A stretch of 64,000 nucleotides of DNA, taken from Pirellulaceae bacterium. GTDB lineage: Bacteria > Planctomycetota > Planctomycetia > Pirellulales > Pirellulaceae. Shown here piece after piece: positions 36,422 through 45,815 of this stretch. Made by a program: the position numbers and the translations under genes. Position 1 is the stretch's first letter, and each line of letters begins with the position of its first letter. The notes under the pieces were generated by a model. That model had not been told where the DNA came from. It saw only the letters and a program-made list of their open reading frames with translations, and did not search any database. The stretch covers positions 1 through 64,000 of the forward strand of contig JADYZV010000152.1 in the NCBI GenBank assembly GCA_020852965.1, in the 5' to 3' direction.

Positions 36422-37348
36422 TCAGCGACCGTGTACATAACCGCTCGACGTAAGTTGTCGTATCTTGCCTCCCTCTTTGGACCAAAGACCAGTCCGGCTG
36501 GTGAAGGTGCCGCAGGCAATAGCTTGTTCGGCACCGACCAACTGCTGCAAGGCGGACAGTTCGGCGGTTGGGACGGCTAGCAGCAACTCAAAGTCCTCAC
36601 CATCTCCTAGTGCATGCTCGACCGGCAACTTGCCACTGGTGCTGGCGAGCTGTTGAGCTGCCTCTGCGATCGGGACGCGTTCGAGTTCTAGAATGGCTCC
36701 GCAGCTTGATGCATCGCACATCCGTAGCAAGTCGACGCTCAGCCCATCGCTGATGTCCATGGCCGCATGGATCTCGATCGCGCCTCGGATTTGCCGCGCA
36801 AGCTCTACGCGGGGTAAGAAGTCGAGGTGCTTGCCCAGCAGACTACCACCCAACTTGCCAGTAACCACAATCAAGTCGTCCGGCTGCGCACCGCTGCGGG
36901 TCCAAACGATATCATCGACCGTACGTCCGACGGCAGTCATGTTTACGACCAGTGGTCCGCGCCAGCAATTTGTGTCGCCACCGGCTATGGCGACACCGAA
37001 TCGTTCCGCCATTTCGCAAACCCCTTCGTAGATCTCAGCAGCCAGCGATTCTGTATCCATTTCGTCGCCAAGCGGCAGGCAGAATGACAAGAATATCGCG
37101 GTCGGCTCAGCAGCCATGGCTGCGAGATCGCTGAGATTGACGGCAACCAATTTACGACCAATGCGGCGTGCGTCCACTTGAGCGCTCTCGAAGTGGACTC
37201 CTTCCATCATGCTGTCGGTGGTGATCACCATGTCACTTCCGTTGCAGGCCAATACAGCTGCGTCGTCGCCGATACCCAGCTTGACTTGCGGCAAACGTCT
37301 CGCTCGCATCTTGGCCCAGGCTACGAAGGATTGTTCCACCGGCTTCAT
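36422..37348 (-). CDS. thiL: Thiamine-monophosphate kinase
   Basis: This 308-aa PurM/AIR-synthase-fold protein carries out the last step of thiamine diphosphate synthesis (ThMP + ATP to ThDP) in the cytosol. Motifs seen are LGIGDDAAVL (metal-binding aspartates), ITTDSMMEGVHF, KLVAVNLSDLAAMAAEP, AIAGGDTN, VTGKLGGS and AMDISDGLSVDL, then ALGDGEDFELLLAV. Length and motif order match ThiL. It stands alone, convergent with nothing obvious; the upstream ECF sigma gene is a separate unit. Confidence 0.93.
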   Translation of the reverse strand: MKPVEQSFVAWAKMRARRLPQVKLGIGDDAAVLACNGSDMVITTDSMMEGVHFESAQVDARRIGRKLVAVNLSDLAAMAAEPTAIFLSFCLPLGDEMDTESLAAEIYEGVCEMAERFGVAIAGGDTNCWRGPLVVNMTAVGRTVDDIVWTRSGAQPDDLIVVTGKLGGSLLGKHLDFLPRVELARQIRGAIEIHAAMDISDGLSVDLLRMCDASSCGAILELERVPIAEAAQQLASTSGKLPVEHALGDGEDFELLLAVPTAELSALQQLVGAEQAIACGTFTSRTGLWSKEGGKIRQLTSSGYVHGR

Positions 37349-37580
37349 TCCTCATCAAAAGTGTTGTCGCTGTGTGATACCGCTTGTGGATCTCCACCGC
37401 CCCAACGTCGAATGCCACAAGCTAGACCTAGCTTAGCAGTCACTTCGACGTCGAGACAGACGGCACTGCCCCTAGTTGTCAAACCGAGTGGGCTCACTAC
37501 ACTCAAATGATGATAATATTTAACCAGCGAGACACGTCCGAGATACATCGCTTGGCATTCCGGCAGGAACTTGGAGTTCC

Positions 37581-38669
37581 ATGATAAAATTTGTCCTGCG
37601 TAGTTTGATGTGGCTCTATTTGCTGGTCCTACTGACTTTGTGGGGTTGCATATACTTTGACTCAGGCAATTCTTGGTGGATTACACTCTTTCTCTTTTCA
37701 CCCCGCTGGGTGCTTGGGCTTCCTTGGTTGTTGCTGTTTCCTCTGACGCTACTGATCGACTATCGGACGGCGCGTTGGTACACAATCCATTTGCTAATCA
37801 TAGTCATTCCCCTGCTGGGCTTCTGCATCCCCAAGTTGAGCTCCGCAGGGAGCGCAAACGACGGTGCCCAGCAATTGCGTGTTACGACCTGTAATGTGGG
37901 GGAAGGTCCGATTCGCGTGGCTCGGCTTTTGGCGTTGCTAAGCCAGGAGCAGAGCGAAGTGTTGTTGCTACAGGAGTGTAATTCGCAACTACTTGAAGAA
38001 CTCAAACAGAAACTGGCTTGGAACTTCAGGCATGATGGCAGGCTGGTGATCGCCAGTTCGCTGCCACTAAGTAATGTGACTGTTATCCAACAGCGTGTCT
38101 TAGACCAGTACAACGTCGCAATTACGATCGCCGCCGATGTGTCCCTGCCGGATGGCATGACTACGGCGCATCACGACGAATCACCTTCGGGGTCGGAGCT
38201 CGCGACCGAACCGATGGCAAAGCCGAACTTGGTGCGCGTCGCAAGCGTTCATTTCCCAACTTTTCGTCCTGCCTTCGAGAAAGCCCGCAGCTTCGAAGCC
38301 TCGGCTGATGACGAGTATAGAGCGTTAGCCGACGAGTATCGACGACTGGTCCAAGAAGCTAGCGGAGCACTGCGACCTGCCGACAAGCCGACCTTGGTCG
38401 GAGGAGACTTCAATGTCCCAGCAGAGAGCGCCTTCTACCACGACTATTGGAGCAACTATCAAAACGCGCTGTCGCTCCAGGGGATCGGGCTATGCTATAC
38501 CAAATACACGCGGTGGCACGGCGTACGCATCGACCACCTGTTGGCAGACGCGCGCTGGACCGTCGAATCGGCCAAAGTGGGGCCGGACCTCGGTGGTGAC
38601 CACCGTCCGGTGAGCGCGGTGTTTAATCGAGTTGAACCGAGCCATGACGCCGCGCTGCCCAGGCCTTAA
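37581..38669 (+). CDS. Membrane-anchored endonuclease/exonuclease/phosphatase-fold protein
   Basis: This 362-aa protein has three hydrophobic segments at the N-terminus (about 1-95). An EEP domain follows, with VTTCNVGEG (strand with Asn), LLLQECNSQ (metal Glu), VASVHFPTF, LVGGDFNVPAES (Asp/Asn) and GGDHRPVSAVF (catalytic His pair at the end). Such anchored EEP proteins are found in many bacteria; the substrate (phosphodiester of nucleic acid or lipid) is not known. It is convergent with a sulfatase gene. Confidence 0.85.
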   Translation: MIKFVLRSLMWLYLLVLLTLWGCIYFDSGNSWWITLFLFSPRWVLGLPWLLLFPLTLLIDYRTARWYTIHLLIIVIPLLGFCIPKLSSAGSANDGAQQLRVTTCNVGEGPIRVARLLALLSQEQSEVLLLQECNSQLLEELKQKLAWNFRHDGRLVIASSLPLSNVTVIQQRVLDQYNVAITIAADVSLPDGMTTAHHDESPSGSELATEPMAKPNLVRVASVHFPTFRPAFEKARSFEASADDEYRALADEYRRLVQEASGALRPADKPTLVGGDFNVPAESAFYHDYWSNYQNALSLQGIGLCYTKYTRWHGVRIDHLLADARWTVESAKVGPDLGGDHRPVSAVFNRVEPSHDAALPRP

Positions 38670-38837
38670 CCCAAGTCGCGCAAAAGCGAATCGGCTGCTG
38701 CAATTCAACAGCGGAATAACACCAGACCCCGCGAAGAGTTATTCAGGCATGATAGTGTATACGACAGAGTCGCTGCCAAGTAAACCTTTGCTCGTCGTTA
38801 AGAATTCTGTTTACTCAAGCACTGTGGAAAAGGTGGA

Positions 38838-40577
38838 TCATTTCCTGCCGCGATCTTGCCACCAGCCCCCATCGGGAGTGAAATTCGGATCGTATAGCGC
38901 AGCGTGCTCGGCCTCGCGTTGAGGCATGCGCACCATGCGGGCATGCTCAAGTGACTTGGCCGCAGTCGCCGCATTGTAGCGTGGATTGGGGGTTGGAAAG
39001 CGAGCGTCGGTTTCATCCAACCACGCCGTCAACAGCGTCGATAATCGCGAGGCCTGCTCCACGTGCGCAGCCGCTAAGTCGGTCTGCTCGCCAAGGTCTT
39101 CGTCCAAATTGTAGAGCTCGTCTCGTCCATCTTCGTAGTAATGGATCAGCTTCCAAGTACCATCGCGGATGATCGAACAGGGCTCTCCCCCTTGTTCGCC
39201 ATAATGCGGATAGTGCCAAAACAAAGGACGTGACTCCATCACTTGTCCGTTGAGCGCAGGGAGCAAACTGCGACCATCTAGTGTGATAGCTTGCGGATCG
39301 CTTTTCTCCGAAGGCGGAGAAGTTTGCGATTCAACGGCTAAATCCCGTTGACTACCGGCGGCGGAGCGTCGAGCCACATTGGCGAGGGGAGCTGTTTCCT
39401 TTCCGACGGCTAAATCGACGAGCGTGGGGAATAGATCCGTTCCGATGGTGGGGACATCGGAGTGAGTCTGGCTGATCTGGCCGGGCAAGTGAATATACAA
39501 AGGTTGTCGAATTCCACCTTCCCACTGCCGCCCCTTGCCACCGCGAAGTGGCAACACGGCGGTGGCGTAGCCGTCTCCTGAACTGACTCCACCATTATCG
39601 GAGGTAAACAGGATGACGGTGTTTTCTGCTTGCCCCGATTGCTCGAGGCTATCGAGCACCATACCAACTGCGTCGTCCAAACTTTCCATCATACCGGCGT
39701 ACAGCGGACTGTCTTGCGTTTGTCGCACCTCTTGAATGCGATCAAAGATAAATCGCGGGCCGGCAGTGGCCAGTCCCAACTGGTCAGCCTTGTGCCGGTA
39801 CTTGCTCCACAGAGTCTGCGTCGTCTGTATAGGTCCATGGACGGAGTAGAACGAAAGCATCGCAAAAAAGGGTGCCGACTGGCCAGCTCGGCTGCGGATA
39901 TAGTCAGCGGTCTCACGAGCCAACCTCAGCGGCAAGTGTTCCCCATGAGGACCATCGGGCAAAGGCTCGATCTTGTACGGGGAAAAATATCCATTCGGTG
40001 GATGACCATATTTACCACCACCCACGTTGATGTCGTATCCTTGATCGGTGGGCGAAAAGCCCTCGCCTCCCAAGTGCCATTTGCCGGCGAAGAAGTTGTG
40101 GTAGCCCAATGGCTTGAGTGCCTCGGCAATGGTCCGCTCACCCAGTGGCATTTGCATTTCAAAACTGGGCGGTACCAAGCGAGTGTTTTTTCGCCATCGT
40201 TCAGGTTGGTTGGCACCAGTGAAATTGATATAGTCGGTGATGGGGACGCGCGTTGGATATCGACCGGTTTGGATGGCCACGCGCGACGGACTGCATACTT
40301 GGCAAGCGGAATAGGCATTGTCGAAGCGACATGAGCGCGACGCCAAGCGATCGATATTGGGGGTTTCGTAGAACGTGCTCCCCTCGCAACCCAAATCGTA
40401 TTTCCCCATGTCATCGACGAGAAAAAATACGAAATTGGGTCGACCGGGTGAGCCACCCGACTCCCCCGCAGTCGCCGGTTGTTGGCCCCTCGACACTCCG
40501 ACGAGGCAACAACTTAGCACCAGAGCCATCAAAGGGTTTGCGTTCGCACCGCTAAAATATCTTTGGCTAATAGGCAT
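38838..40577 (-). CDS. Secreted sulfatase (type I)
   Basis: This 579-aa protein has a signal peptide (NPLMALVLSCCLVGVSRGQ) and RPNFVFFLVDDMGKYDLGCEG. The signature CSPSRVAIQTGRYP has the formylglycine Cys, followed by GKWHLGGEGFSPT and LFTSDNGGVSSGDG. It is longer than the other two sulfatases because of an insert near residue 400 rich in Ser/Ala, and it has a C-terminal tail. It acts outside the cytoplasm on sulfate esters; the substrate is unknown. Confidence 0.9.
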   Translation of the reverse strand: MPISQRYFSGANANPLMALVLSCCLVGVSRGQQPATAGESGGSPGRPNFVFFLVDDMGKYDLGCEGSTFYETPNIDRLASRSCRFDNAYSACQVCSPSRVAIQTGRYPTRVPITDYINFTGANQPERWRKNTRLVPPSFEMQMPLGERTIAEALKPLGYHNFFAGKWHLGGEGFSPTDQGYDINVGGGKYGHPPNGYFSPYKIEPLPDGPHGEHLPLRLARETADYIRSRAGQSAPFFAMLSFYSVHGPIQTTQTLWSKYRHKADQLGLATAGPRFIFDRIQEVRQTQDSPLYAGMMESLDDAVGMVLDSLEQSGQAENTVILFTSDNGGVSSGDGYATAVLPLRGGKGRQWEGGIRQPLYIHLPGQISQTHSDVPTIGTDLFPTLVDLAVGKETAPLANVARRSAAGSQRDLAVESQTSPPSEKSDPQAITLDGRSLLPALNGQVMESRPLFWHYPHYGEQGGEPCSIIRDGTWKLIHYYEDGRDELYNLDEDLGEQTDLAAAHVEQASRLSTLLTAWLDETDARFPTPNPRYNAATAAKSLEHARMVRMPQREAEHAALYDPNFTPDGGWWQDRGRK

Positions 40578-40720
40578 ATCGAAAAACCAGTGGAAGAAAT
40601 TGAAAACTGTGATTGGCTTCTTGTTGGATCACTAGTCTGTACCAATCGTCGCTGGGCTGCTACGCTTTTTGATGGCTCGTGCCCTCGCAACTCCTACTCT
40701 AGTCTAGCAAAAGATTTAAT

Positions 40721-41704
40721 ATGCCTACCGCCGAAAGCAATCCATCGGATGCCGAACTGCTATTTCTACCCGATAGCGCAGAACTGCGTTTCCTCCCAGA
40801 GGGGCCAACCGCCACCGCGCCAGGAAAGTTTAGTTGGGTTGCCATTCAACATGGTCCTCAGGCTACTCGTGGCTCCCTGAATCTATTTGATATTTCAAGC
40901 AAGACCAACCGCTCGTTCGAGCTGCCTGGGCGCCCTGGCTTCGCCAAACCGACAACTACCGAAGGAGTGTTTGTGGTCGGTTGCGAGCGTGAATTGGGTA
41001 TCTTTGACACTCGCAATGGATCTTGGCAACCTTTTGCCAAAGGTATCGATGCGGCTGTGGAGGGGACGATCATCAACGACGGCACGCTGTACGGCGACAA
41101 TATCGTATTCGGTACTAAGGACTTGGAATTCAAGACGAAAAAGGCAGGCTTGTATTTGTATCGAGGACGCGATCAGAAATTGGTGCAACTTCGCAGCGAT
41201 CAAATATGCAGCAATGGTAAATTTGTCTTCGATGCCGGCGCAGGTCAACTACATCTGATCGATATCGACTCTCCGACTCGCAAAGTCGTTCGCTACCAAT
41301 TGGATATCGAAGCCGGAAAACTCTCCGCTGCTGAAACACTCATCGATCTAACCTCGCTCGATGGAGTTCCCGATGGAATGACGGCCACCGCCGACTTCAA
41401 GAGCGTGATCATTAGTTTCTACAATCCGAACCCCGCCGAATTCGGCGAAACACGACAGTACGAACTGAGTACCGGGCAACTCCAAACCACGTGGCGTACA
41501 CGGCACAGCCCGCAAGCGACATGTCCTGTGCTGTTGCCCATGCCCGATGGATCGGTCAAGTTGATCATCACCACGGCCGTCGAGCATATGCCTGCAGAGC
41601 GACAACAGCAATCGTCCAATGCCGGCGGATTGTTCATTGCCGACACTCCGTTTCGTAGCGCCCCTACGCTCCCCCTGTGGCCGTCGCCCGGAAAGAAGGA
41701 ATAA
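40721..41704 (+). CDS. SMP-30/gluconolactonase-like beta-propeller protein
   Basis: This 327-aa protein has no signal peptide. Repeated strands match the SMP-30/regucalcin six-blade fold: PEGPTATAPGKFSWVAIQ, GVFVVGCERELGIFD, LIDLTSLDGVPDGMTATADF (with the metal-binding Asp in VPDGM) and CPVLLPMPDG. Family members hydrolyse sugar lactones with Ca2+ or other divalent metals. The lactone is unknown. It precedes folP in the same direction, 64 nt apart. Confidence 0.72.
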   Translation: MPTAESNPSDAELLFLPDSAELRFLPEGPTATAPGKFSWVAIQHGPQATRGSLNLFDISSKTNRSFELPGRPGFAKPTTTEGVFVVGCERELGIFDTRNGSWQPFAKGIDAAVEGTIINDGTLYGDNIVFGTKDLEFKTKKAGLYLYRGRDQKLVQLRSDQICSNGKFVFDAGAGQLHLIDIDSPTRKVVRYQLDIEAGKLSAAETLIDLTSLDGVPDGMTATADFKSVIISFYNPNPAEFGETRQYELSTGQLQTTWRTRHSPQATCPVLLPMPDGSVKLIITTAVEHMPAERQQQSSNAGGLFIADTPFRSAPTLPLWPSPGKKE

Positions 41705-41768
41705 CACTTTTAAATGCAAGAACGACAAGTTTCGCTGAACGACAAGGTTTATTTTAATTGATGGTGAC

Positions 41769-42695
41769 GTGAGCAAAGGCAAATTGAACGAGTCCAGTTC
41801 AGACGAATCCAACTCGAAAAACAGTCTAACGCATTCTAGCGTAGAGTCCCTCCAACGCCCCACTTGGAAATTGCGTACTCGAGCGATGGAGTTTGGTCGC
41901 GTGCCATTGCTGATGGGAATAGTCAACGTGACTCCCGATAGCTTTTCCGACGGCGGCAATTATCTCAACAATCAAGCGGCCATTGACCATGCCCTGCGGC
42001 TCGAAGACGCGGGCGCAGATCTGCTCGATATCGGTGGTGAAAGCACCCGTCCCTACAGCCACAGTGTATCCAGTGACGAAGAGTTGCGCCGTGTCCTACC
42101 GGTCTTCGAGGGACTGGCGGGGCGAGTGCAGTGCCCCTTGTCGATCGATACTTCCAAGAGCTCGGTAGCACGGGCAGCGATCGAACGGGGGGCTGAGATC
42201 GTCAACGACGTAACCGGCTTGGAAGGCGATTCGCAAATGCTGCCTCTAGCCGTTGAATCTGGCGTGGGCGTGTGCGCAATGCACATGCAGGGAACACCGC
42301 AGACGATGCAAGACGCTCCGCACTACGTCGATGTGGTCGCCGAAATCCATCAGTACTTGCACCAGCGAAAAATGGGGTTGCTAGCGGGCGGCGTCGAACT
42401 GGCCAGGATCTGTTTGGACCCAGGCATCGGTTTCGGCAAAACCCACGCACACAACCTCGGATTGCTACGAGCCTGCGATGCGTTTCTCGACCTAGGTTGT
42501 CCTATTCTGGTCGGCCATTCGCGTAAAGGTTTTGTCGGCGAGGTGATTGGGGACAAACGGGCCTCGCGCGATGCGGGAACCTTGGGCTTCAGCCTGGCAT
42601 TAGCCGCCAAACGCATCCACATACTTCGAGTGCATGAAGTAGCCGCCACCCGCCACGCTCTGTTATGTTTTGCCGCCGCCGGCGGTTGTGCGTGA
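41769..42695 (+). CDS. folP: Dihydropteroate synthase
   Basis: This 308-aa TIM-barrel enzyme joins p-aminobenzoate to dihydropterin diphosphate in folate synthesis. Signature motifs are LMGIVNVTPDSFSDGG, ADLLDIGGESTRP, PLSIDTSKSSVA, AEIVNDVTGLEGD, MHMQGTPQTMQ, DPGIGFGKT and LVGHSRKGF. A polar N-terminal extension of about 45 residues precedes the barrel. The start is a GTG at 41769. Confidence 0.95.
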   Translation: MSKGKLNESSSDESNSKNSLTHSSVESLQRPTWKLRTRAMEFGRVPLLMGIVNVTPDSFSDGGNYLNNQAAIDHALRLEDAGADLLDIGGESTRPYSHSVSSDEELRRVLPVFEGLAGRVQCPLSIDTSKSSVARAAIERGAEIVNDVTGLEGDSQMLPLAVESGVGVCAMHMQGTPQTMQDAPHYVDVVAEIHQYLHQRKMGLLAGGVELARICLDPGIGFGKTHAHNLGLLRACDAFLDLGCPILVGHSRKGFVGEVIGDKRASRDAGTLGFSLALAAKRIHILRVHEVAATRHALLCFAAAGGCA

Positions 42696-42788
42696 TTGGA
42701 GACCGTTCGCTCCAAACGATTGCCTCGATGATTGTAGAACGTTGGTCCCAACGTGACTCTCGGTGGGGGACCACCGAGCTACTTTGAC

Positions 42789-44585
42789 TTACTTTTCAGC
42801 CATGGCTTGCAATCGTGGCGCGATGGCGTCGAGCGGAAATAGACAAAAGCTGGTTTCACGCGATTGGAGAATACGCTGTTGGCGTTCTTGCGTTGCGATC
42901 TTCTGCAAGCGTTCTCGCGATTGTTCGGCAAGCCCGCTTGTCAGTTCGCTCAATCGACGGTTGATACTCGTCATCTCGCGATGCCATCGCCACTTTTCAC
43001 CGCGCGGCGGGATATTCGCCAACAGCTCGCGTTTGCGCGCAGTCAACTGCTGTTGTTCGCCGCTAGGAGTACTGCCTCCCTCAGCGTTTGACTGGCTCGC
43101 CTGAGTCTTCGATTCCGCTGGGAGCAGTTGCTCAGCGTGGTACTTGAGCTGCCACAAGCGCTGGCGCTCGTCGCTACGCAAGTTTTCGAGGTCTGCAATT
43201 TCGTGACCGGTCTCGGGGGGAAAGCGACTTCCCAACGGCAGATGCAGTGTAGCGCTGGCCACCGCCATACGAGAGGGCTCGATACCGAAGAACTCTCGTA
43301 CAATGGCGTCAGTCAACTGGTCGTACTTTCCTCCACCGATTCCATGCAAGAACAGATCGCTGACAATCAATCGCAAATACATGGTGGTCAGTAACGCGCG
43401 AGGGCGTAAACATATGCCATCGGCCAGTAGCTCCAACCACTGCGTCGAAGCATTGTCGCAATCGAGCCGTCCTTCAATGGTCGCTTGCCATCCCGCCCGA
43501 TCGCTAAGAATCAATTGATCATCGTGCACGCGAACCCACAGCGGTTGTCGATGCGGCGACGATTGACTGTAGACCCACCACGGAGCTTCGAGCCAACCGT
43601 GCTCTTGAGCTAAGGCTGGGACCGGATGCGCGTGGCTACGAATATGATGTGCCGCTCGATAGTGGGCTAGCTGTCCGTTATAGGTGTCTTGAAAGCGAGG
43701 TAATTCCGATAGCAGTTGGATACTGAAACGTGCGAATGCGCGCGTACTGACGAGCTGGCTGAGCGGAACCTCAAGCGTCTCGAGCCCAATGCGCTGCTCG
43801 AGCTTGTGACGCATTTCGGCCAGTGCCAAGCCGGGGCGATCGGTGCGCATAACCGCATCGATCGCGTCGGGCCAAGCCGCTAGGAGTAGCGGCTCGCCCA
43901 GCCCAGGCAGTAGCGCTTGCTGAATGGCTCGTGGAAACTCACGCCAGACATCGAGCGAGCCCAATGGGCGAACCTCCCACGGAACGGCATCGCTAGGCAA
44001 ATCGTATAGGACACTCTTCGCGATCACATCGGTTTGAATCGATGCCTGGCGAGTGTTGCTGCTGCGGTTTGCGGCCGACTGCGGAGTACCATTCGACGGT
44101 GCGCCATTGAACGGTGTACTCGACGAGGGGACGCGAATCGAAGGAGTGCGGCAGAGGTCATTGTCGACCAAGAAGTTGATGCCGATAGCACCGGATTGAG
44201 CCGCTAGGTCCGACAACAGAAAATTCTTAAACCACACGCCCGAGTGAAACAATTCGGGTTGATGGCCAGAGAAAATCAGCGGCGGTAGGGCACTTGCGCT
44301 GTCGAGCTCGGGAATGTCTCGAACGTCACGATAAGCTCGAGTGTAATCGATTGCCTTGCGCAGCACTTCAGCCCGCGCCTGCTCACGTACCACAACGAGT
44401 GGCTTGCCGCAGAATTCGACCCCTTGGCCGCCATTGCTAAGTTCGCCGGGGCCGAGGTTGACATTGCCATAGCCTACTCCGGACAATCCCGCCAGCAACT
44501 CCTCGCGACTCGGCTGGACCAAATACGACCCATCGGTGCGCGGCGCGCGGTATTGCTTGTATTCGTTGGAACTTACTAAACTCAT
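42789..44585 (-). CDS. BshC-like conserved protein of unknown function
   Basis: The 598-aa cytosolic protein contains LIFSGHQPELFHSGVWFKNFLLSDLAA and INFLVDNDLC, recalling the GHQ motif and layout of BshC, the cysteine-adding enzyme of bacillithiol synthesis. A long helical segment lies near the C-terminus (LSELTSGLAEQSRERLQKIA). Planctomycetes are not known by me to make bacillithiol, so this is a structural hint only. The start at 44585 is set by an ATGA overlap with the upstream glycosyltransferase stop, showing translational coupling; the frame is open to 44603. Confidence 0.6.
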   Translation of the reverse strand: MSLVSSNEYKQYRAPRTDGSYLVQPSREELLAGLSGVGYGNVNLGPGELSNGGQGVEFCGKPLVVVREQARAEVLRKAIDYTRAYRDVRDIPELDSASALPPLIFSGHQPELFHSGVWFKNFLLSDLAAQSGAIGINFLVDNDLCRTPSIRVPSSSTPFNGAPSNGTPQSAANRSSNTRQASIQTDVIAKSVLYDLPSDAVPWEVRPLGSLDVWREFPRAIQQALLPGLGEPLLLAAWPDAIDAVMRTDRPGLALAEMRHKLEQRIGLETLEVPLSQLVSTRAFARFSIQLLSELPRFQDTYNGQLAHYRAAHHIRSHAHPVPALAQEHGWLEAPWWVYSQSSPHRQPLWVRVHDDQLILSDRAGWQATIEGRLDCDNASTQWLELLADGICLRPRALLTTMYLRLIVSDLFLHGIGGGKYDQLTDAIVREFFGIEPSRMAVASATLHLPLGSRFPPETGHEIADLENLRSDERQRLWQLKYHAEQLLPAESKTQASQSNAEGGSTPSGEQQQLTARKRELLANIPPRGEKWRWHREMTSINRRLSELTSGLAEQSRERLQKIATQERQQRILQSRETSFCLFPLDAIAPRLQAMAEK

Positions 44586-45331
44586 TGAGGCAAGCCTCGA
44601 CATGCGGATGGTTCGGGAAGCTTCAAGCCACGTGACTTCATCGCCATAACGCTACGGTCGATGACGTCATTATAATACTGCAAGCGCTTGTCCGCTTCAT
44701 CTAGTGCACCACCGAACGAACGAGCCAGATCGAGGTAGATGAGCGGGACGGGTATCTCGATCACGCGCAGGCCACGCATGGCCGCTTGTACCCACAACTC
44801 CAAGGGCATCGCGTAACCATTGTCTTCAATATCAAGCAGCTTCAGCGACTCGACTCGGTAGGCTTTGAAGCCGCAGAAAGCATCGGTTAAATCCAAGCAT
44901 AACAGCTCGTTCAATTGACGAGTGATTTTCTGGTTGATCAACAGGCGTTGCGTCGGCGGCTCGCTGTCCCCTGCGAACTTCTCCAAGTAACGACTCCCCG
45001 ATACGATATCAGCGTCTTGGCAAGCCGAGACAAAACGAGGCAAACGTTTGGGCTGATGCTGCCCATCGCAGTCGAGCGTGACCAAAAACTCGTACTGGTT
45101 GTCGATGGCGAATTGAAATGCGCTCTTCAACGCCGCCCCATAGCCACGATTTTGTTGGTGATGCAACACATGCACGCTGCTTTCCCATCGCTGCAACCGC
45201 TGGGCCGTGGCATCGTTCGAGCCATCGTTGACCACCAATACGTTGTCCGCGTATTGTGTCACTTCGGTCAGGACTTCGTCAACGTAACTGGCTTCGTTAT
45301 ATACCGGCAGAGCGGCAATCCACTTGGTCAT
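44582..45331 (-). CDS. Family 2 glycosyltransferase (DPM1/polyprenyl-phosphate type)
   Basis: This 249-aa GT-A fold protein has ALPVYNEASYVDEVL, NVLVVNDGSNDATA, HHQQNRGYGAALKSAF and LVTLDCDGQHQP (DxD-like metal site), then GSRYLEKF. These match dolichol/polyprenyl-phosphate sugar transferases. It has no membrane segment, so it probably works at the inner face of the membrane. ATG 45331 has GGAG about 9 nt upstream. It overlaps the following BshC-like gene by 4 nt. Confidence 0.85.
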   Translation of the reverse strand: MTKWIAALPVYNEASYVDEVLTEVTQYADNVLVVNDGSNDATAQRLQRWESSVHVLHHQQNRGYGAALKSAFQFAIDNQYEFLVTLDCDGQHQPKRLPRFVSACQDADIVSGSRYLEKFAGDSEPPTQRLLINQKITRQLNELLCLDLTDAFCGFKAYRVESLKLLDIEDNGYAMPLELWVQAAMRGLRVIEIPVPLIYLDLARSFGGALDEADKRLQYYNDVIDRSVMAMKSRGLKLPEPSACRGLPQ

Positions 45332-45482
45332 CTTTTCGCTCCGTAGGCCGCAGCCCGTGTTCGAGTGTTTGGTGAATTGTAGGTGGACTGTCCAGGCGGG
45401 CAAGGTGAAAAGACCAGTAACCGTTGATTGCGGTTTACCAAGAGCAGTTTGAATGAATCGCCCATTAAACCCGGATTATTCA

Positions 45483-45602
45483 TAACCCGCAGCGTCAGCA
45501 AGGACGTTTGAGCTTGAATCGAATATCAGAAGCGTGAATTAACTTGGTCTTGATTGGCCATTTTGCAGTCGAGTCAAACGTCCTTGCTGACGCTGCGGGT
45601 TA
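45483..45602. repeat. Palindromic element with perfect 29-bp inverted repeats
   Basis: The left arm 45483-45511 (TAACCCGCAGCGTCAGCAAG...) and right arm 45574-45602 are perfect reverse complements over 29 bp, enclosing 62 nt. The element lies in the gap 45332-45815, which has no gene. It looks like a miniature inverted-repeat or REP-type dispersed element. Near 45773-45795 the words TTCTTTGTGTCTTTCGTGG echo the palindromic element at 27.7 kb. Confidence 0.9.
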
Positions 45603-45815
45603 CGATGCCACTACACACTGTTTTTTGTCCCTCTGACGTAAACCTATGCGGCAACATCGTTTACTTCGTTTTCACACAAACTCATGAATGATCCGAGTTA
45701 AAGGGTTTTGAGGATGAAATCGCTGGATGCACTCAATAATTGAAGAAGTACAGAACCAGCTTTTTGGGTTCTTTGTGTCTTTCGTGGCAAACAAGCGAAC
45801 GATCTCATGAGAGCT

